From: Gibbula magus
Taxonomy: Eukaryota; Mollusca; Gastropoda; Trochida; Trochidae
Assembly (NCBI GenBank): GCA_936450465.1
Contig: OW388296.1
Location: 41,706,448-41,770,447 of the forward strand
Reading direction: 5' to 3'
Length of the DNA stretch: 64,000 nt
Part shown: one piece after another, positions 1 through 12,023 of the stretch
How the letters are laid out: every line of letters starts with the position of its first letter
Numbering within the stretch: the first letter of the stretch is position 1
Translations under genes and position numbers: made by a program
The notes under the pieces: model-generated
The model's input: only the letters and a program-made list of their open reading frames with translations
The model's database searches: none
Told to the model about the DNA's origin: nothing

Positions 1-1697
1 TTTATTTAATTTCACAATTTAAGTACACACAATTTATTTGATGAATCTTTATCTCAAATATTAATCATTTATCATAATGCGATTCCAATTTCAAAGCAAA
101 TTTACCAATGATGGAGACACTAAAATTATTTTATAATCTCTACAAATGATGACACAATACTTGTAACATAACAAGGGTTAACATGACCCCCCAGAGTTTA
201 TAGAGGTCAGAGGTCAGGGGTCAAAGACAATGGTTGTGTTTGATGGAATGCGACCTTCTATTGTTTTCTCTGCAAGCATGCTTTCTGAATCTGATAACAG
301 AAACAATTAACCATGGCAAAGTTCTTGAACTTTAACACATGGAACCAATGGTGTAACTGTCCCCAAGGGCACAGAGATAGTCTTACACTCAGACTCTGAC
401 AAAATATTTTTTTGTATACATGCAAACATCATTTTATCAAATATTGAAAAGGAGCTTATGGGAAATGGGATTTTCAGAAATCACATTTCTCATGGACTTT
501 TCTCAGTATTTAATAAAATACTTTTTCTTATAAAGTACCCTTCTAAAGTTAAAGGTTTAGCAAGCCTAGATTTCTTCAGGTTTGAGATTGTTTATGATTT
601 AATTATCATAAACAGTAATATTTCTGACTAAAAAGCTAGGTCAATGACTATACATTAATTAGTCAACAGAAACAAATACTTTATAATATATCACGTACTA
701 ATGTTTCAGGTAAATTGAAATCTGTACAGGCATTTACCACGTCAAAATTTCTATGTTTAGTTGTTTTTGTTTTATCATTAAATGAGGTATTTAATAATAA
801 TTACAAACTTATTTTTATGTTGATTACATGATGGATAAGTAATTGGGTATTTATTCTTTTAAAAATGTCATTTGCATTTAATATTTCAAAATTCCTTCCT
901 ACTAATGCCATTTAACATAAAATTTGTTGGCAGTCATTTTGCACTCATATTAATTATTAATGTCATATGATTTTTATAGGATTAAAAATATTTTATGTAA
1001 ATATAAAAATGAAATAAAATAAATAAAATACTTTTCTACCTATATTTTTATGTAACCAAATTAAAATTTAAAAACTGTTAACCCTTCCATCAAACATTCA
1101 GCATTTAAAAAAACATAAAGCATTTACCCTAATTAAAAAAACTAACAAAAGTTTTTCCTGAAGATTCATAAAGATGTCCCTTTAAACAAGTCAAACATAT
1201 GTAAAAACATTTAACCAACAAATTTCAAAAACTAATAAAGTATATTTCTGCATATTCATAAAAGTCATACACGCTGTGTGGCACCAGTTAATAACTGAAC
1301 ATGGATATTTCAGCATTTGCAATAAAAAGTCAAGCATAAATCACGCGCAAAAAAATCAAAGCAAGAAACTGTCAACAGAATGTTATAAATCTGGGACAGG
1401 TCACAGACTTCCTGATAGCGGCTATCTGAACCGTGTAGATACATGAATTACCTACTTGTATACGTTATATATACACCCTGATTCCAGCCCCCTATCTAGC
1501 AGTCGAGGCCCCACACCTTCATGGGTAAAAATAGATCTTTTAGTGCTTTGGCAGTGCTGCTCCATGACTGTGTATAAAAGAGCCTTTAACACAGTCTAGG
1601 TCCTTATCCACCAAGTCTAGATAAACTCAATACTGGGTGTAATATAAAGAAATAAAATCATTTGGATGATTTAAATGTACAGTAGGCTAATTATTAC
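1..1697. other. AT-rich intergenic stretch
   Basis: No convincing exon is visible. It holds the AGGTCA repeat listed separately. Around 380-545 there is a copy of a short repeat (attgaaaaggagc ... aatatttaataaaat ... gagtgtaag type) that recurs at about 13578-13700, 45080-45250, 53800-53925, 58100-58150 and 58625-58765. The segment 1565-1635 (agcctttaa ... agtctagataaact) recurs near 58530-59100. Confidence 0.5.
204..223 (+). promoter_or_regulatory. Triple direct repeat of nuclear-receptor half sites (DR1 spacing)
   Basis: Three consecutive half sites are visible: AGGTCA (204-209), AGGTCA (211-216) and GGGTCA (218-223), each separated by one base. DR1 spacing is the classic target of RXR, HNF4 and COUP-TF type nuclear receptors. 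No gene in the window can be assigned to it, so its function is inference; it could be chance or belong to a gene left of the window. Confidence 0.35.
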
Positions 1698-2141
1698 TAG
1701 GCCCGTAGCACCAATTTCGGGAGTGGGGAGGCTGGAATTTGGAATTTGTAAGCTCGGGGGGGGGGGTACTAGCTTCGTACCTAAACTTACTCATACTCTA
1801 AAGGTACGTTGCATTACTTGTACTTGTATACCGGTACTTGCAGTATGCGTTATACTCAAACATACACTATCAGAATTTTCTTCACTTCTTACAAAGTATA
1901 TAGAGCCAGTTGTGTTTATTGTCATTGTCTATTTAGATACGTCAGACACGATACTTGTAACTTATATGCAAACGTTACATACATTATCAGAATTTTCTAT
2001 AAGTGAAAATTATTTTATTCTCTCACAAAGTTTAATTTGTTATGTCTTTCAGGTTGATAAAACACTTTGGAATAGAGAGCAAAAAAAAATTCTCTCTAAA
2101 ATTTGTGGGGGGCTAAGCCCCCCTGTTGCTACGGGTCTGAT
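1698..2141. mobile_element. Short repeat element with inverted ends GCCCGTAGCA / TGCTACGGGT
   Basis: The ends are short inverted repeats (about 11 bases), and the inside has internal near-duplicates (cactatcagaattttc / cattatcagaattttc at about 1865 and 1983). Long open frames cross it in several frames, but they match no protein and contain G-runs, so they are treated as chance. It is probably a non-autonomous element. Confidence 0.4.
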
Positions 2142-3552
2142 TACAATTTCATAGACTTAATTTTAATCTAGTGCATTGAATGCATTGTGTGTTAAAGACA
2201 GTCAGGCAGGTGAATCTGGAACAATCCTTAATCTAGATTGCCAACATTTGCTAGACTTTAGAAGCCTTCATGCATACATCGATTTGCCAGTCTAGCAGTT
2301 TACTACACCAGAGTGTATAGACTTTCTATATCATTTGTAATATTCTTCCTATTGGCTTGATAAACTCTCTGTAAAGTCTATTTTTATGTTATTTATTTAT
2401 TTTAATGTTAAACTTTTAAAAATCAGAAAATAATTCTCTAATTTATAAATGTTTCAAGCTGAGCATCTTTAATATGTTGAAGGAGAAATAATCGACTTCT
2501 ATGGATTTACAACTTCTTCATTGCACCAGTGCTACATTTGAAAATTTTTGCTCAACTGGCAGCAGACTGAGGGTGCTAGGTTTGTAAATAATTTAATAAC
2601 TGTTTTTTTCTGTTGTAATAAAATGCAGATAACTCCCAAAATAATAGCTTTATTTCCCCAAAACATTATATGGTTTTGATTTAACAGTTGATTTAATTAC
2701 TCAGTCACAGAACACTTAAAAACATACACAAAATTTAATCAAATCATCGAAGGGCATGAAGACGTTTATTCAAAGATGTAATGGCTGCGAATAAGTGCAA
2801 AATACATAAAGAACATGATTCATAAATAAAAAGACAAATATAACTTTGAATGATAATTTAGGAAGCTTCAAGACAACTGTTTATCTTTTCAAACAGGTTG
2901 CTTGTAAAAATTCAGACAGGACTTGAAAATGATATCTGTTGAGTGGCAGATTTAAAAAACAGCACTTATTTCTGCACAACAAGCCATAGGGGGTAAAAAG
3001 ATATATAAAGTTATATATTTTTGAAACTATTTCTACCCAAAAATGAACCTTGTAGATTCCAGAATTTCAAAAAATGGGATTCATATCATTTGTTTGATAT
3101 TGCTTATAGCTTTAAAAATTTAAGTGAAAGTTGAAATTCTCTTAGCAGTAAGATACTTGTTAAGTAATGTTACTTAAAGATAGAGTTCTAATGTCAATTG
3201 TCCGCCATTTTGCTTTTTTTAGTTATTTGAATGAAAAATTCCTGTATTTTTCAATAATTTTGAATTAAAAGATAAGAAAACATATGTTTTGATAGAATAT
3301 TCACAAAGTTACAATATATGTATCATTAAACTTATCAACAATGTCTTGCTGTGCAGTAGCAAAGCTCTCCACACTCTTACTGCCTATGATTGCCTTCAAT
3401 TCTCATTGTTTATCTTTTTATATGAATATGCACTAGCCATTATCAAATTTTCAAACATAAAGTCGTAAAAATATTACCCTTGTAAATACATTTTTAAAAA
3501 TCGGGGGACACTGAAGGTCAATTTCTACAAAATAGGACATACACATGGTCCT
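2142..3552. other. Intergenic, nothing recognised
   Basis: AT-rich DNA with stops in all frames. No repeat family or exon could be supported. Confidence 0.4.
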
Positions 3553-3958
3553 GTGCATAGCTCAGTTGACCGCTATCAGTGAAGTTCAGCAACAATGGGA
3601 GCGGCTCGCCGCATGGGTAGGTTAATTACCCGCTACATTTCTGGATAAATTGAGAGTTTGAAGGGTCATTCCCTGCCCCACACTGAGACATGAGTTGAGA
3701 GACTTGTGGTGTCACCCTGGGTATGTGACTTAGTTCGAAGTGTGCCTCTGTCGACCCAGCAGTAAAATGGGTACCTGGTATGATACGATGGTAGTCTGAA
3801 TTTGAACCTTGAGCGCCTGACAGGTGACCGGTTGTATTCTCCTAATGAAGTGTTCTGTACTCTTTGACCAGGGTAAATATGTCGGTCACGCCATGAGCAG
3901 GTATTAGTACCCGAAGGTAGCGCGTTATAAATATCCACATTATGTTTATTATTATACA
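3553..3958 (-). mobile_element. SINE-like element (copy 1 of family)
   Basis: One end has a tRNA-like A box (tagctcagttg near 3560). The other end has the motif gcgttataaatatccac followed by a tattattat tail near 3925-3958, typical of marine-animal SINE tails. The middle (about 3690-3790) read in reverse (ttttactgctgggt ... agtctctcaact) matches the segment 52645-52800 on the + strand, which proves a dispersed family. Confidence 0.5.
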
Positions 3959-4199
3959 TTTGCAGTGGAATATGTCAACAATATTATGAAAATAATACGG
4001 AAAACAAGTTCTTTATTAAAAAAACTTATTTGATTTCCAACTTTAAAAATGCCATTCAACTTCAATATGAATTTACTTTAAATGTTGAGTTTGTTACAAT
4101 CACTTAAAGGATGGATGAAATGACATATGGTCCAAATCGGATTCATTAAAAGGGGATGTCAATTTGACAATTGCTCGATTTTAAATTTCTGAAATCGGT

Positions 4200-5100
4200 C
4201 CATAAATTACTTATATACGGCTTTTTAAAAAACCGCCTGATTTAGCCCCGGCGACCAGAATGAAAGTCTGCGGGGGTGTGACCCGTGAAGGGATGACTTC
4301 TGTGACGTATGTGGAGGAATTTGATTTTCAGCGATAGTCACAATTCAACGTAATTTCGCAACATTTTGATTGTTAATTTCACAAAGATATCTTCAATAAA
4401 CCAACTTAAATTTCCCATATATCGAATGTTTAGATATCCAACTAGGTAATTCCGCAGATGACAATTACACAATTATTACATAAACATGTCTTTTTGGCGA
4501 TGTAATACACCTCATAAATTCATTTAGCGGCAGTGATAATTATCATTAATTAATTAACGAGACATCGGCGGAGAAGCTATCTAGCCGCCCCGTCAATCGC
4601 TTATCACAGTCACGCCTCAGTGAGCATTTTCAAAAGGTTTCGCCGAACAAATTGCGATAGTGTTAAAATGGGTGAATTAAAATCGTCTTAATTATCAATT
4701 GCAAGTGTATATTGTCTCGATTTTATGCTCAATTGATTCCGATATACAATATACGTAGTGGTAATCATCTGTCATTCTTGAGAAAAATGCATTTCATCTA
4801 TCCTTTAATGCCAGTATAAAGGTTTGATGATCGAGTCTCAATGATTTATGATTTGCATGGAAATGAATTAATGATAACAAGTGGTCCATGGCTAAACAGC
4901 TAACAGACATTAGATTAAATGGAACCTTGAAAATTAATTGCCTTCTGTCTGCATCCATTAAAGCTGATCTTAAAAACAATGAATACATTTTGCTGGAATA
5001 ACAGAGAGACAAATTAAAGGTCATCAAAGGATTCATGATTATATTGCAACAAGTTTAAGAACTAAATATTTAAGACATGCCAAGTATGATTTGGTCCAAC
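4200..5100. other. Single-copy stretch rich in TAATTA, ATTGA and TTATCA motifs
   Basis: Unlike its surroundings, this stretch shows no resemblance to the dispersed repeats. It carries dense homeodomain-type TAATTA cores (about 4535-4560), TTATCA GATA-type cores and more GC-rich blocks (4560-4640). It may be a conserved non-coding element, but conservation cannot be tested from this sequence. Confidence 0.25.
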
Positions 5101-5110
5101 AAGGTAGATC

Positions 5111-5338
5111 TACCTGCTTCCAAGGCCCAAACCAGGTAAATTTCTCAATCGCCCAGCTGTCACCATCAACTGCAGGGAGAAAGCATGCATCATCATTTCA
5201 ACTATCTGTTGCAGTAAAACCTGCAAACATTGGCTGCATACACTAGCAAGAGGCTCTAGCATTTGATGCCGCTCACTGTCTAAGATTAAGTATTCGGACA
5301 ACAGAGGTTTCGGTCTACAGCAAATGGGTGACACTGTC
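5111..5338 (-). CDS. Candidate internal exon of an unrecognised protein
   Basis: On the - strand a good acceptor (attttcattccacag) is followed by one frame open for 228 bases, up to a GGAAGCAG/GTAGAT donor. The translation is Leu/Gln/Met-rich (contains SEYLILDSERHQMLEPLAS and QVLLQQIVEMMMHAF) and could form helices. I do not recognise the family and see no neighbouring exons. It could equally be a chance open frame in a conserved non-coding region, so confidence is low. Confidence 0.2.
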
Positions 5339-5439
5339 CTGTGGAATGAAAATGTAAAATTTTACACCCATCGGCAGATCAGGGGGCAGGGGGATTCAAG
5401 GGGTTCAAGAACATTTTTGCATGAAAAATTGAACAAACC

Positions 5440-5660
5440 CAAATGGTCAACCTCCCCCCCAACCCCCTGAAAAATTTCTGGATTCGCCACTGCAGATACT
5501 CCCAAACCTTAATTACTTGTTACAGTGGCGGATCCAGGGGTGAGGTCGACCCCCCCACCCCCCCTTTTGCATGGGCGGGTATGGGGACAAATATTTTGGA
5601 CCCCCCTTTTCCATTGGTGGACCCCCCCTCCTTTCAATTTCCTGGATCTGTCACTGTTTT
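5440..5660. repeat. C-rich 'cggatccagggg' type repeat
   Basis: Blocks of CCCCCC alternate with ggatc and ttttgcatg segments (5450-5470, 5548-5640). Similar G/C-run repeats occur near 22430-22625 and 36530-36790. The proline-rich open frames here are products of base composition. Confidence 0.5.
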
Positions 5661-6284
5661 TATGTTTGTTATCTTATTTTAATATTTTGCCTATGACTTA
5701 TATCACATGATTAAGATTGGATATTCCTTTTTTACCACAAATACACACTCAGGATACTGACCTTAAAACAAAAAAACTTTAATGCCTTCTTCTCTTGTCT
5801 CTGTGAAGTACCGGTAGTTAAATTTTGAACTCAATTCTGTCACAGTGCCAGATCTTGGAGTCTATTTCCGGCTTGGCAAGAAAAGCAAAAACTGCTAAGT
5901 ATCTAAATAGTTATGAGAAAGCTTTTTTTTTGTTTGACAGTTCAGATGATAATGAATTTTCTTCAAAAAGTAAGTGAATCAGAAATAAACAAAGATGTTG
6001 GAGCATTTTTTTGGTAAATGTTTGGATGGATTTACTGCATGAACTGTCAGTTTACAAATCTTAGATATTTCAACAGTTTGCAATTATATCAATTTCCTAC
6101 TAATTAATTTGCAGTTCTTCGGCCTCAGTTTGAGAAAGAATTGAACTTTGATATGAAAAGAATAGATGTTGAATAAATTAAGACGTGATTTTTATGTAAT
6201 TAACGTGAAGTTCCTTTTGTCTTTTGTTTATTTTGGTGGTTAATTTTACTAAAAATTATGCAGAATATTGAAATAAAAGGATTT

Positions 6285-6660
6285 TTGTCCCCTGCCACCA
6301 CAAAGCGCGGAGCAGGGCATATATAGTATTCAGCTGCGTCCGTCCCGTTTCTTGTTGGCGCGATATCTCATGAACCGCTGCACCTAGAGTCTTCAAATTT
6401 AAATTGATAGCAGTCTTCATCTGGGAAGAACGCAGTCACCAGTCAATTTTAGTGACCTTGACCTCATTTCAAGGTCACTATGAGACTTTGATCACTTTTT
6501 AAATGTTGTTAGTGCGATTCCTCATGAACCGCTGCACCTATAGCCTTCAAATTTGGTACCATGCAGTCTTCATTATTTTCAAGGTCACTCCGAGCTGTGT
6601 GTCCATCCTTTTAGCTCAATTCTTAATTGTGGCGGGGAACATGGTCACGTTTGTGACAAT
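6285..6660. repeat. Dispersed repeat with two internal near-copies
   Basis: The phrases 'atgaaccgctgcacctatag' and 'cttcaaattt' occur twice (about 6370 and 6525), each followed by 'agtcttcat' and 'aaggtcac'. This style is common in mollusc genomes. No coding signal. Confidence 0.4.
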
Positions 6661-6779
6661 AACTTGTATCCATTAAAACATTTATCATACAGTTTTTACC
6701 TTAAAGACACACATCATCAACAAAGAAAATAATGTATACATTATTTATTAACTAAGAATTAAAAAAACATACAGTAATG

Positions 6780-7369
6780 CATTCTCTTCCAACAGAGGTT
6801 ACTCCCTTCAGATTTCCGATCCTACCCTCTGTTGTTTTACACTTGAAATCGGGAGCGGAAAGGGAGTGTCCTGATTGGTTGCAAATGAATCTAGTTGTGC
6901 AATCAGCGACGCTGTTGTAAAAGTGACATTGCCAAAGACACGTCATAATGATAAAATAAACGTAAGGCCAACGTTTTCTCGTTTTCCTGTGTTTTCTGTG
7001 TTTTCCTCGAAATATGCTATTTGATTTTGTGAAATTTAAAACTATTGATCATAAACATACTTATAAATAAAGAAGACCAAATCAGACACAAATACCAAAA
7101 ACAGTTCTTTTGCGTTATTTACATCAGACATATTCGAATGACATATGCTAATGAGCAAGACCATTCAGAGTAAAATGCCAAGATCTTTGAAGTCACCCCG
7201 TCCACTTGGCCAATTAAAGATGAGTTTTCATTGTTTAAGAAGCAGGGACACGGTATGAGATTTCTCTTTCCACCGCTAGGGGATTTTGGTTCTGCTCCCG
7301 ATTTTAGCGAAAAACAGCAGAGGGTAGGATTGGAAATCTGAAGGGAGTAACCTCTGTGGGAAGAGAATG
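6780..7369. mobile_element. MITE, 590 bp, with ~60-bp terminal inverted repeats
   Basis: The left end (cattctcttcc ... cagaggttactccctt) is the reverse complement of the right end (aagggagtaacctctg ... ggaagagaatg), with the match running about 60 bases into 'cctaccctctgttgtttt'. The interior has no protein. A lone copy of one arm lies at 56432-56485, so the family is dispersed. Confidence 0.75.
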
Positions 7370-9470
7370 ACAGTTATGAAGATATGTATGTCTGAGGACT
7401 AAAAGCTAATCAAGAGAGGTTCTTTTCAGTGATGCAGATTCAAATTTTTGCCAGTCGGACATTATATCTGACCCAAAAAGACGAACCCGGAAGTAATTTT
7501 TTTTTATGAATAAAGTATGAGAAAGTATTACTATTTGTTGGTTCTTCATTTATTGCATACTATTAAACATAACAAGATAGCAATTAACTATTAATTTATC
7601 AAAAACATGCATAAAATGGTTCATAATTTATAATCAATGTTTCCCAACTACGATTTACTGACAGTGCTAGTTTGAGCGAGTTTACAAGCGAATTTGCGTC
7701 AATTTACGAGGAATATCAAATAATTTAATTTCATAAGAATCTTATCAATTGATCCAATTATTCCCCCCCCCCCCCCAACAAAAAAAAATGAGAAAAACTT
7801 ATCTTTTTCTTCAATCCTGTAAACTTACAAGCTACCTGAAACTTACAAGCAACATTTCATTTACACTTGAACAGATTTTTTTCCCTCCTGCCTGACATAG
7901 TGCCCCCAAAAATCTGTAACTCAATAAATCTTGTCTGACTGTATTAGATCTCAATGCTTCGAGATCAGAAAACACAAGAAAAATACACCGCACATGATGT
8001 ACGATTTACTGTTGTTATATAGATATGGAAGTGGGAGCCACAGTGGCAAATCTAGAAGGTAAGGAGTGGGTTAGCCCACTCCACATTTTAAATATTTTGC
8101 ATTTATAGTTTATGTATATATATATTTGGTGACCCCTTCCCTTTAAAAATTCCCTTCACACTAAAAATAGAGTTTTGAATATGGTACCACGATAGAATAG
8201 TCAATTATCTTGCTGTCTGAACTCTGAAATTCGCACGAGACCAACAAATCTACCACACTGAAGAGTTCACCGCCACCTTCGCTTTATATATCGCAACATT
8301 TTCTTTCAAAACGGATAACCGTTTTCTATGGATATGGCTTATCGCAATATCAGGTCGTGTAAAGAGATGTTTTACCCTCTAACACTATATGTTTAACACT
8401 TTAATGATAAATAGCAAATTGAGTAAAAAAATTCCGGGTTTTTCCAAAAACGTGCTACAGTGCCTTTAACTTGCTGTTGGTGCTAGTTAGACAGGGGCGC
8501 TAATTACATTGACTACAGTGCCTCATATTACAGTGTGAAGCATCCATACAAAAACAGAGTCAACAGAGTTATGACTTCTCACTTGAACCTAAACACACTA
8601 CAGATAAGAATCAAACCCATGTTTGTTTGTACAGGAAATCTCTTGGAGGATCAGTGATATCTAGCTGCAAGGCAAAACACTTCCTTCATCACAAGGGTCT
8701 CTTTCTTTTCAACAAAGAAATAATAAAAAATAAAAATGGAAATAAAAAAAACCCAAAAACAAAGAAATAAAAAATAATTTTTTCGAGATGATTTATATGT
8801 GGAATTTAGAATTGCATTGTCTTCTTAAATCATTTCTAGCATAATGAACATATTTATTTATCTATTTTATATAAATACTGAAATTTCTTTTCATGTGAAC
8901 TTAGTGTGAAAATGATAAATGATATGAAATAGTCTACAAATATTTGCAAAGGAAAGAGGTATTTTGCACCTTGAGTATCAAAGTTTGTACAATGGTTCTA
9001 ACTCCCCCACTCAAATATAGGTGTAGTGTGACCCCCTTAATGATATTATTAAAAGTAATTTTTCGGTAGATGAACAAAGGAAAGTAAAATGTTTAGAATA
9101 GATTGTTTGTTGTATGGCAATCAACATGTGTTCATTTAGTCTGGGTATGTGTATATACAGACTCAATCAAATTTAATAAAACCCAAAATTACCCTGTCTG
9201 GAATCAATTTAAATAATCAAAGATTTAATCATTTTCCCTCGAACAATTGATGTACTTTATGTTCCAAGACTAATTTAGCAGTGACCACAGGACACATTGT
9301 CAATCTTCTTCATATCAAATATCTCACCCCCTTCTTAATATTGTGGGATGCTGACAGACAGCCTGAGGGTGATGAAGACAGATAGAGGCCCCCACAGCTT
9401 TGAAGTGCAACAATATCCCTGGGGTGTTTCCCTGTCCTATCACCCACATGTGTGACTCTTCGCACTGAAT
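7370..9470. other. Intergenic with a degenerate repeat at about 8165-8465
   Basis: The segment at about 8190-8465 (ttgctgtctgaactctgaaa ... gtgctacagtgccttta) matches the inverse-oriented or parallel segments near 46790-46930 and 50880-51178. The rest is AT-rich with no exon recognised. Confidence 0.45.
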
Positions 9471-9475
9471 ACATT

Positions 9476-9880
9476 GGGGGGGGGGGGGGGGGGAAGGGTT
9501 ATTGAGGGGATGGTGATGATGGATTGGGGTGGTGATTGAAGGAGGTGGTGATGTTGTAAGGGGAGGGGGTAACTAAAATGGCGATGGTGATGGTAGGGGG
9601 GTGATGATGTTGGTAAGGATGGTGATGATAGGGGTTAGTGATGAGTGGGGTACTGGTGGTGATGAGAGGAGGTGTTGATGTTGTGATGGGATGGAGTCAC
9701 AGGTGGTGATGGGAGGGGGTGGTGATGAGGTGATGGAAGGGAGTCACAGGTGGTGATGGGAGGGGTTGGTGATGATGGTAAGGATGTTGATGGTAGGGGT
9801 AGGGGTTGGTGAATGGAGCTGTTGGTGGTGATGAGTGGGGTACTGGTGGTGATGGGAGGGGTGATGATGTTGTGATGTGA
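9476..9880. repeat. G-run followed by degenerate ggtgatg simple repeat
   Basis: A run of about 18 G is followed by irregular GGTGATG / GGTAGGGG units, which lead into the regular 46-bp array. On the opposite strand it translates as Thr/Ser/Pro/His repeats, which is an artefact. Confidence 0.8.
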
Positions 9881-10752
9881 GAGGGTCACAGTTGGTGATG
9901 GGAGGGGTTGTGATTTGTGATGTGAGGGAGTCACAGTTGGTGATTGGAGGGGTGGTGATGTTGTGATGTGAGGGGGTCACAGGAGGTGATGGGAGGGGTG
10001 GTGATGTTGTGATGTGAGAGGGTCACAGGAGGTGATGGGAGGGGTGGTGATGTTGTGATGTGAGAGGGTCACAGGAGGTGATGGGAGGGGTGGTGATGTT
10101 GTGATGTGAGAGGGTCACAGGAGGTGATGGGAGGGGTGGTGATGTTGTGATGTGAGGGGGTCACAGGAGGTGATGGGAGGGGTGGTGATGTTGTGATGTG
10201 AGAGGGTCACAGGAGGTGATGGGAGGGGTGGTGATGTTGTGATGTGAGGGGGTCACAGGAGGTGATGGGAGGGGTGGTGATGTTGTGATGTGAGAGGGTC
10301 ACAGGAGGTGATGGGAGGGGTGGTGATGTTGTGATGTGAGGGGGTCACAGGAGGTGATGGGAGGGGTGGTGATGTTGTGATGTGAGAGGGTCACAGGAGG
10401 TGATGGGAGGGGTGGTGATGTTGTGATGTGAGGGGGTCACAGTTGGTGATGGGAGGGGTGGTGATGTTGTGATGTGAGAGGGTCACAGGAGGTGATGGGA
10501 GGGGTGGTGATGTTGTGATGTGAGAGGGTCACAGTTGGTGATGGGAGGGGTGGTGATGTTGTGATGTGATGGAGTCACAGTTGGTGATGGGAGGGGTGGT
10601 GATGTTGTGATGTGAGAGGGTCACAGGAGGTGATGGGAGGGGTGGTGATGTTGTGATGTGAGGGGGTCACAGGAGGTGATGGGAGGGGTGGTGATGTTGT
10701 GATGTGAGGGGGTCACAGGAGGTGATGGGAGGGGTGGTGATGGTAGGGGAAG
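9881..10752. repeat. 46-bp G-rich minisatellite, about 18-19 units
   Basis: The unit contains ggtcacaggaggtgatggga followed by ggggtggtgatgttgtgatg. Successive GGTCAC starts are exactly 46 bases apart (for example 10021 and 10067). Two main variants, gtgagAgggtc and gtgagGgggtc, alternate through part of the array. The + strand has repeated GGGAGGGGTGG, able in principle to form G-quadruplexes. Confidence 0.95.
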
Positions 10753-11586
10753 GTGATGGCTAAACCATAGAACTGTCATCCTTTTACCAATCTGTCATGA
10801 AGTTAGGTTATAAAGCCTGGGCTTCAACTAGAGAGCTTGATTTTAGATGAAAATAAAGAAAATTATGAAATGGTATCAGCATCTTATTCGCTTTTGCTCC
10901 TAATATACCAAACCCTTTATTCGTTTCATAAAAATGCCATAAAACAAGGTGTCCTTTAGTATTATCTATATATTTAATCTTATCATATATATAAAATTAT
11001 TTTACATATTTAAAATCCTTAGCTCACCTTAGGTACAAGGTAGATATAACTATGACACAAAACAGTATAATTTAAAGTTGAATTCTTAACCGAATTTCCC
11101 TACTTCGAAGAAACAGCTTTAAATATCCAAACTATCCTATACCTTAGATATATCTTCCATTATTCATGCACATTGTACAAATATCTAACAGATAATTGGC
11201 TGTCAGTAGATCAAGATTCCTTACATTTACAGCTTATGTACATCAGTTCTCAATTGAGATGTTTTCCGTTGTTTTCTTTGTTTCCATGGATATCTAACAT
11301 CCTTGCCTTTTACCAAATCTTTACCATGTGTATAGCAATATACTCAGTTGAGTAAAGAGCACATTTTTCTTACACAAACTGTTTGCTTTTCTTGATGATC
11401 AAAGTGTTTAATTAAATTTGTTTTTTCACTTTTATTATCAATGTAATAATGGATGCCAATGTTATATAGCAAGAGATCATGAATTAATTAATGAATTTCA
11501 ATGATAAAATCATAATTGATGTTAACAGCATCAAGATGAGGTATATGTAATATTTATTTCCTCCAATGTGAAGAGTACAACTTTGC
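10753..11586. other. AT-rich intergenic, nothing recognised
   Basis: No repeat match or exon could be supported. Confidence 0.4.
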
Positions 11587-12023
11587 CAGTCTGATTAAAA
11601 TCGACCTTGTTCCGAGGAATAAAATTAGCAAAATAATATATATACCGTGATACGAACATGTTCTGTAGATTCCTCGCCACAAGGTCTGAGAACACCCCGT
11701 ATGGGCGTGTGTTCCGTACCAGTTTAGCGCAACCAAAGCCCAGTCAAATAGCTGACCAATCACATCATAGTATTTAAACGGTCGCTGTTTTGAAAGCATT
11801 CGGAACAGACAAAAGGATAGCTGTTTGGAGTTATCTGCCCCTAGCTTCTCGCACCGAAAGCATTTGTTGGGCATCTTTTGATTGGCTACCTGAACACGCG
11901 AGTCTACGGGCTGTAATCAGAAGGTTTGGCGTGGAACCTACAACTGATACGAGTTCGTATCCCGGTAGATGCACTATTTTACAATTTTTATTCCACGAAA
12001 AACCGTCGATTTTAATCAGACTG
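11587..12023. mobile_element. MITE with inverted ends CAGTCTGATTAAAATCGAC
   Basis: The left arm (11587 on) and the right arm ending at 12023 are reverse complements over 19 bases, with further matches inward (gaggaataaaatt). Two further inner segments around 'gatacgaac' pair less perfectly. Open frames inside it are incidental. Confidence 0.7.

Noticed and set aside
1675..2154. 159-residue frame
   Set aside because: It spans a repeat with inverted ends and G-runs, and resembles no protein.
9635..9980. His/Ser/Pro/Thr-rich proteins on the - strand
   Set aside because: They are translations of the ggtgatg simple repeat and minisatellite.
9881..10752. CRISPR array
   Set aside because: Units are directly adjacent with no unique spacers and the context is eukaryotic.
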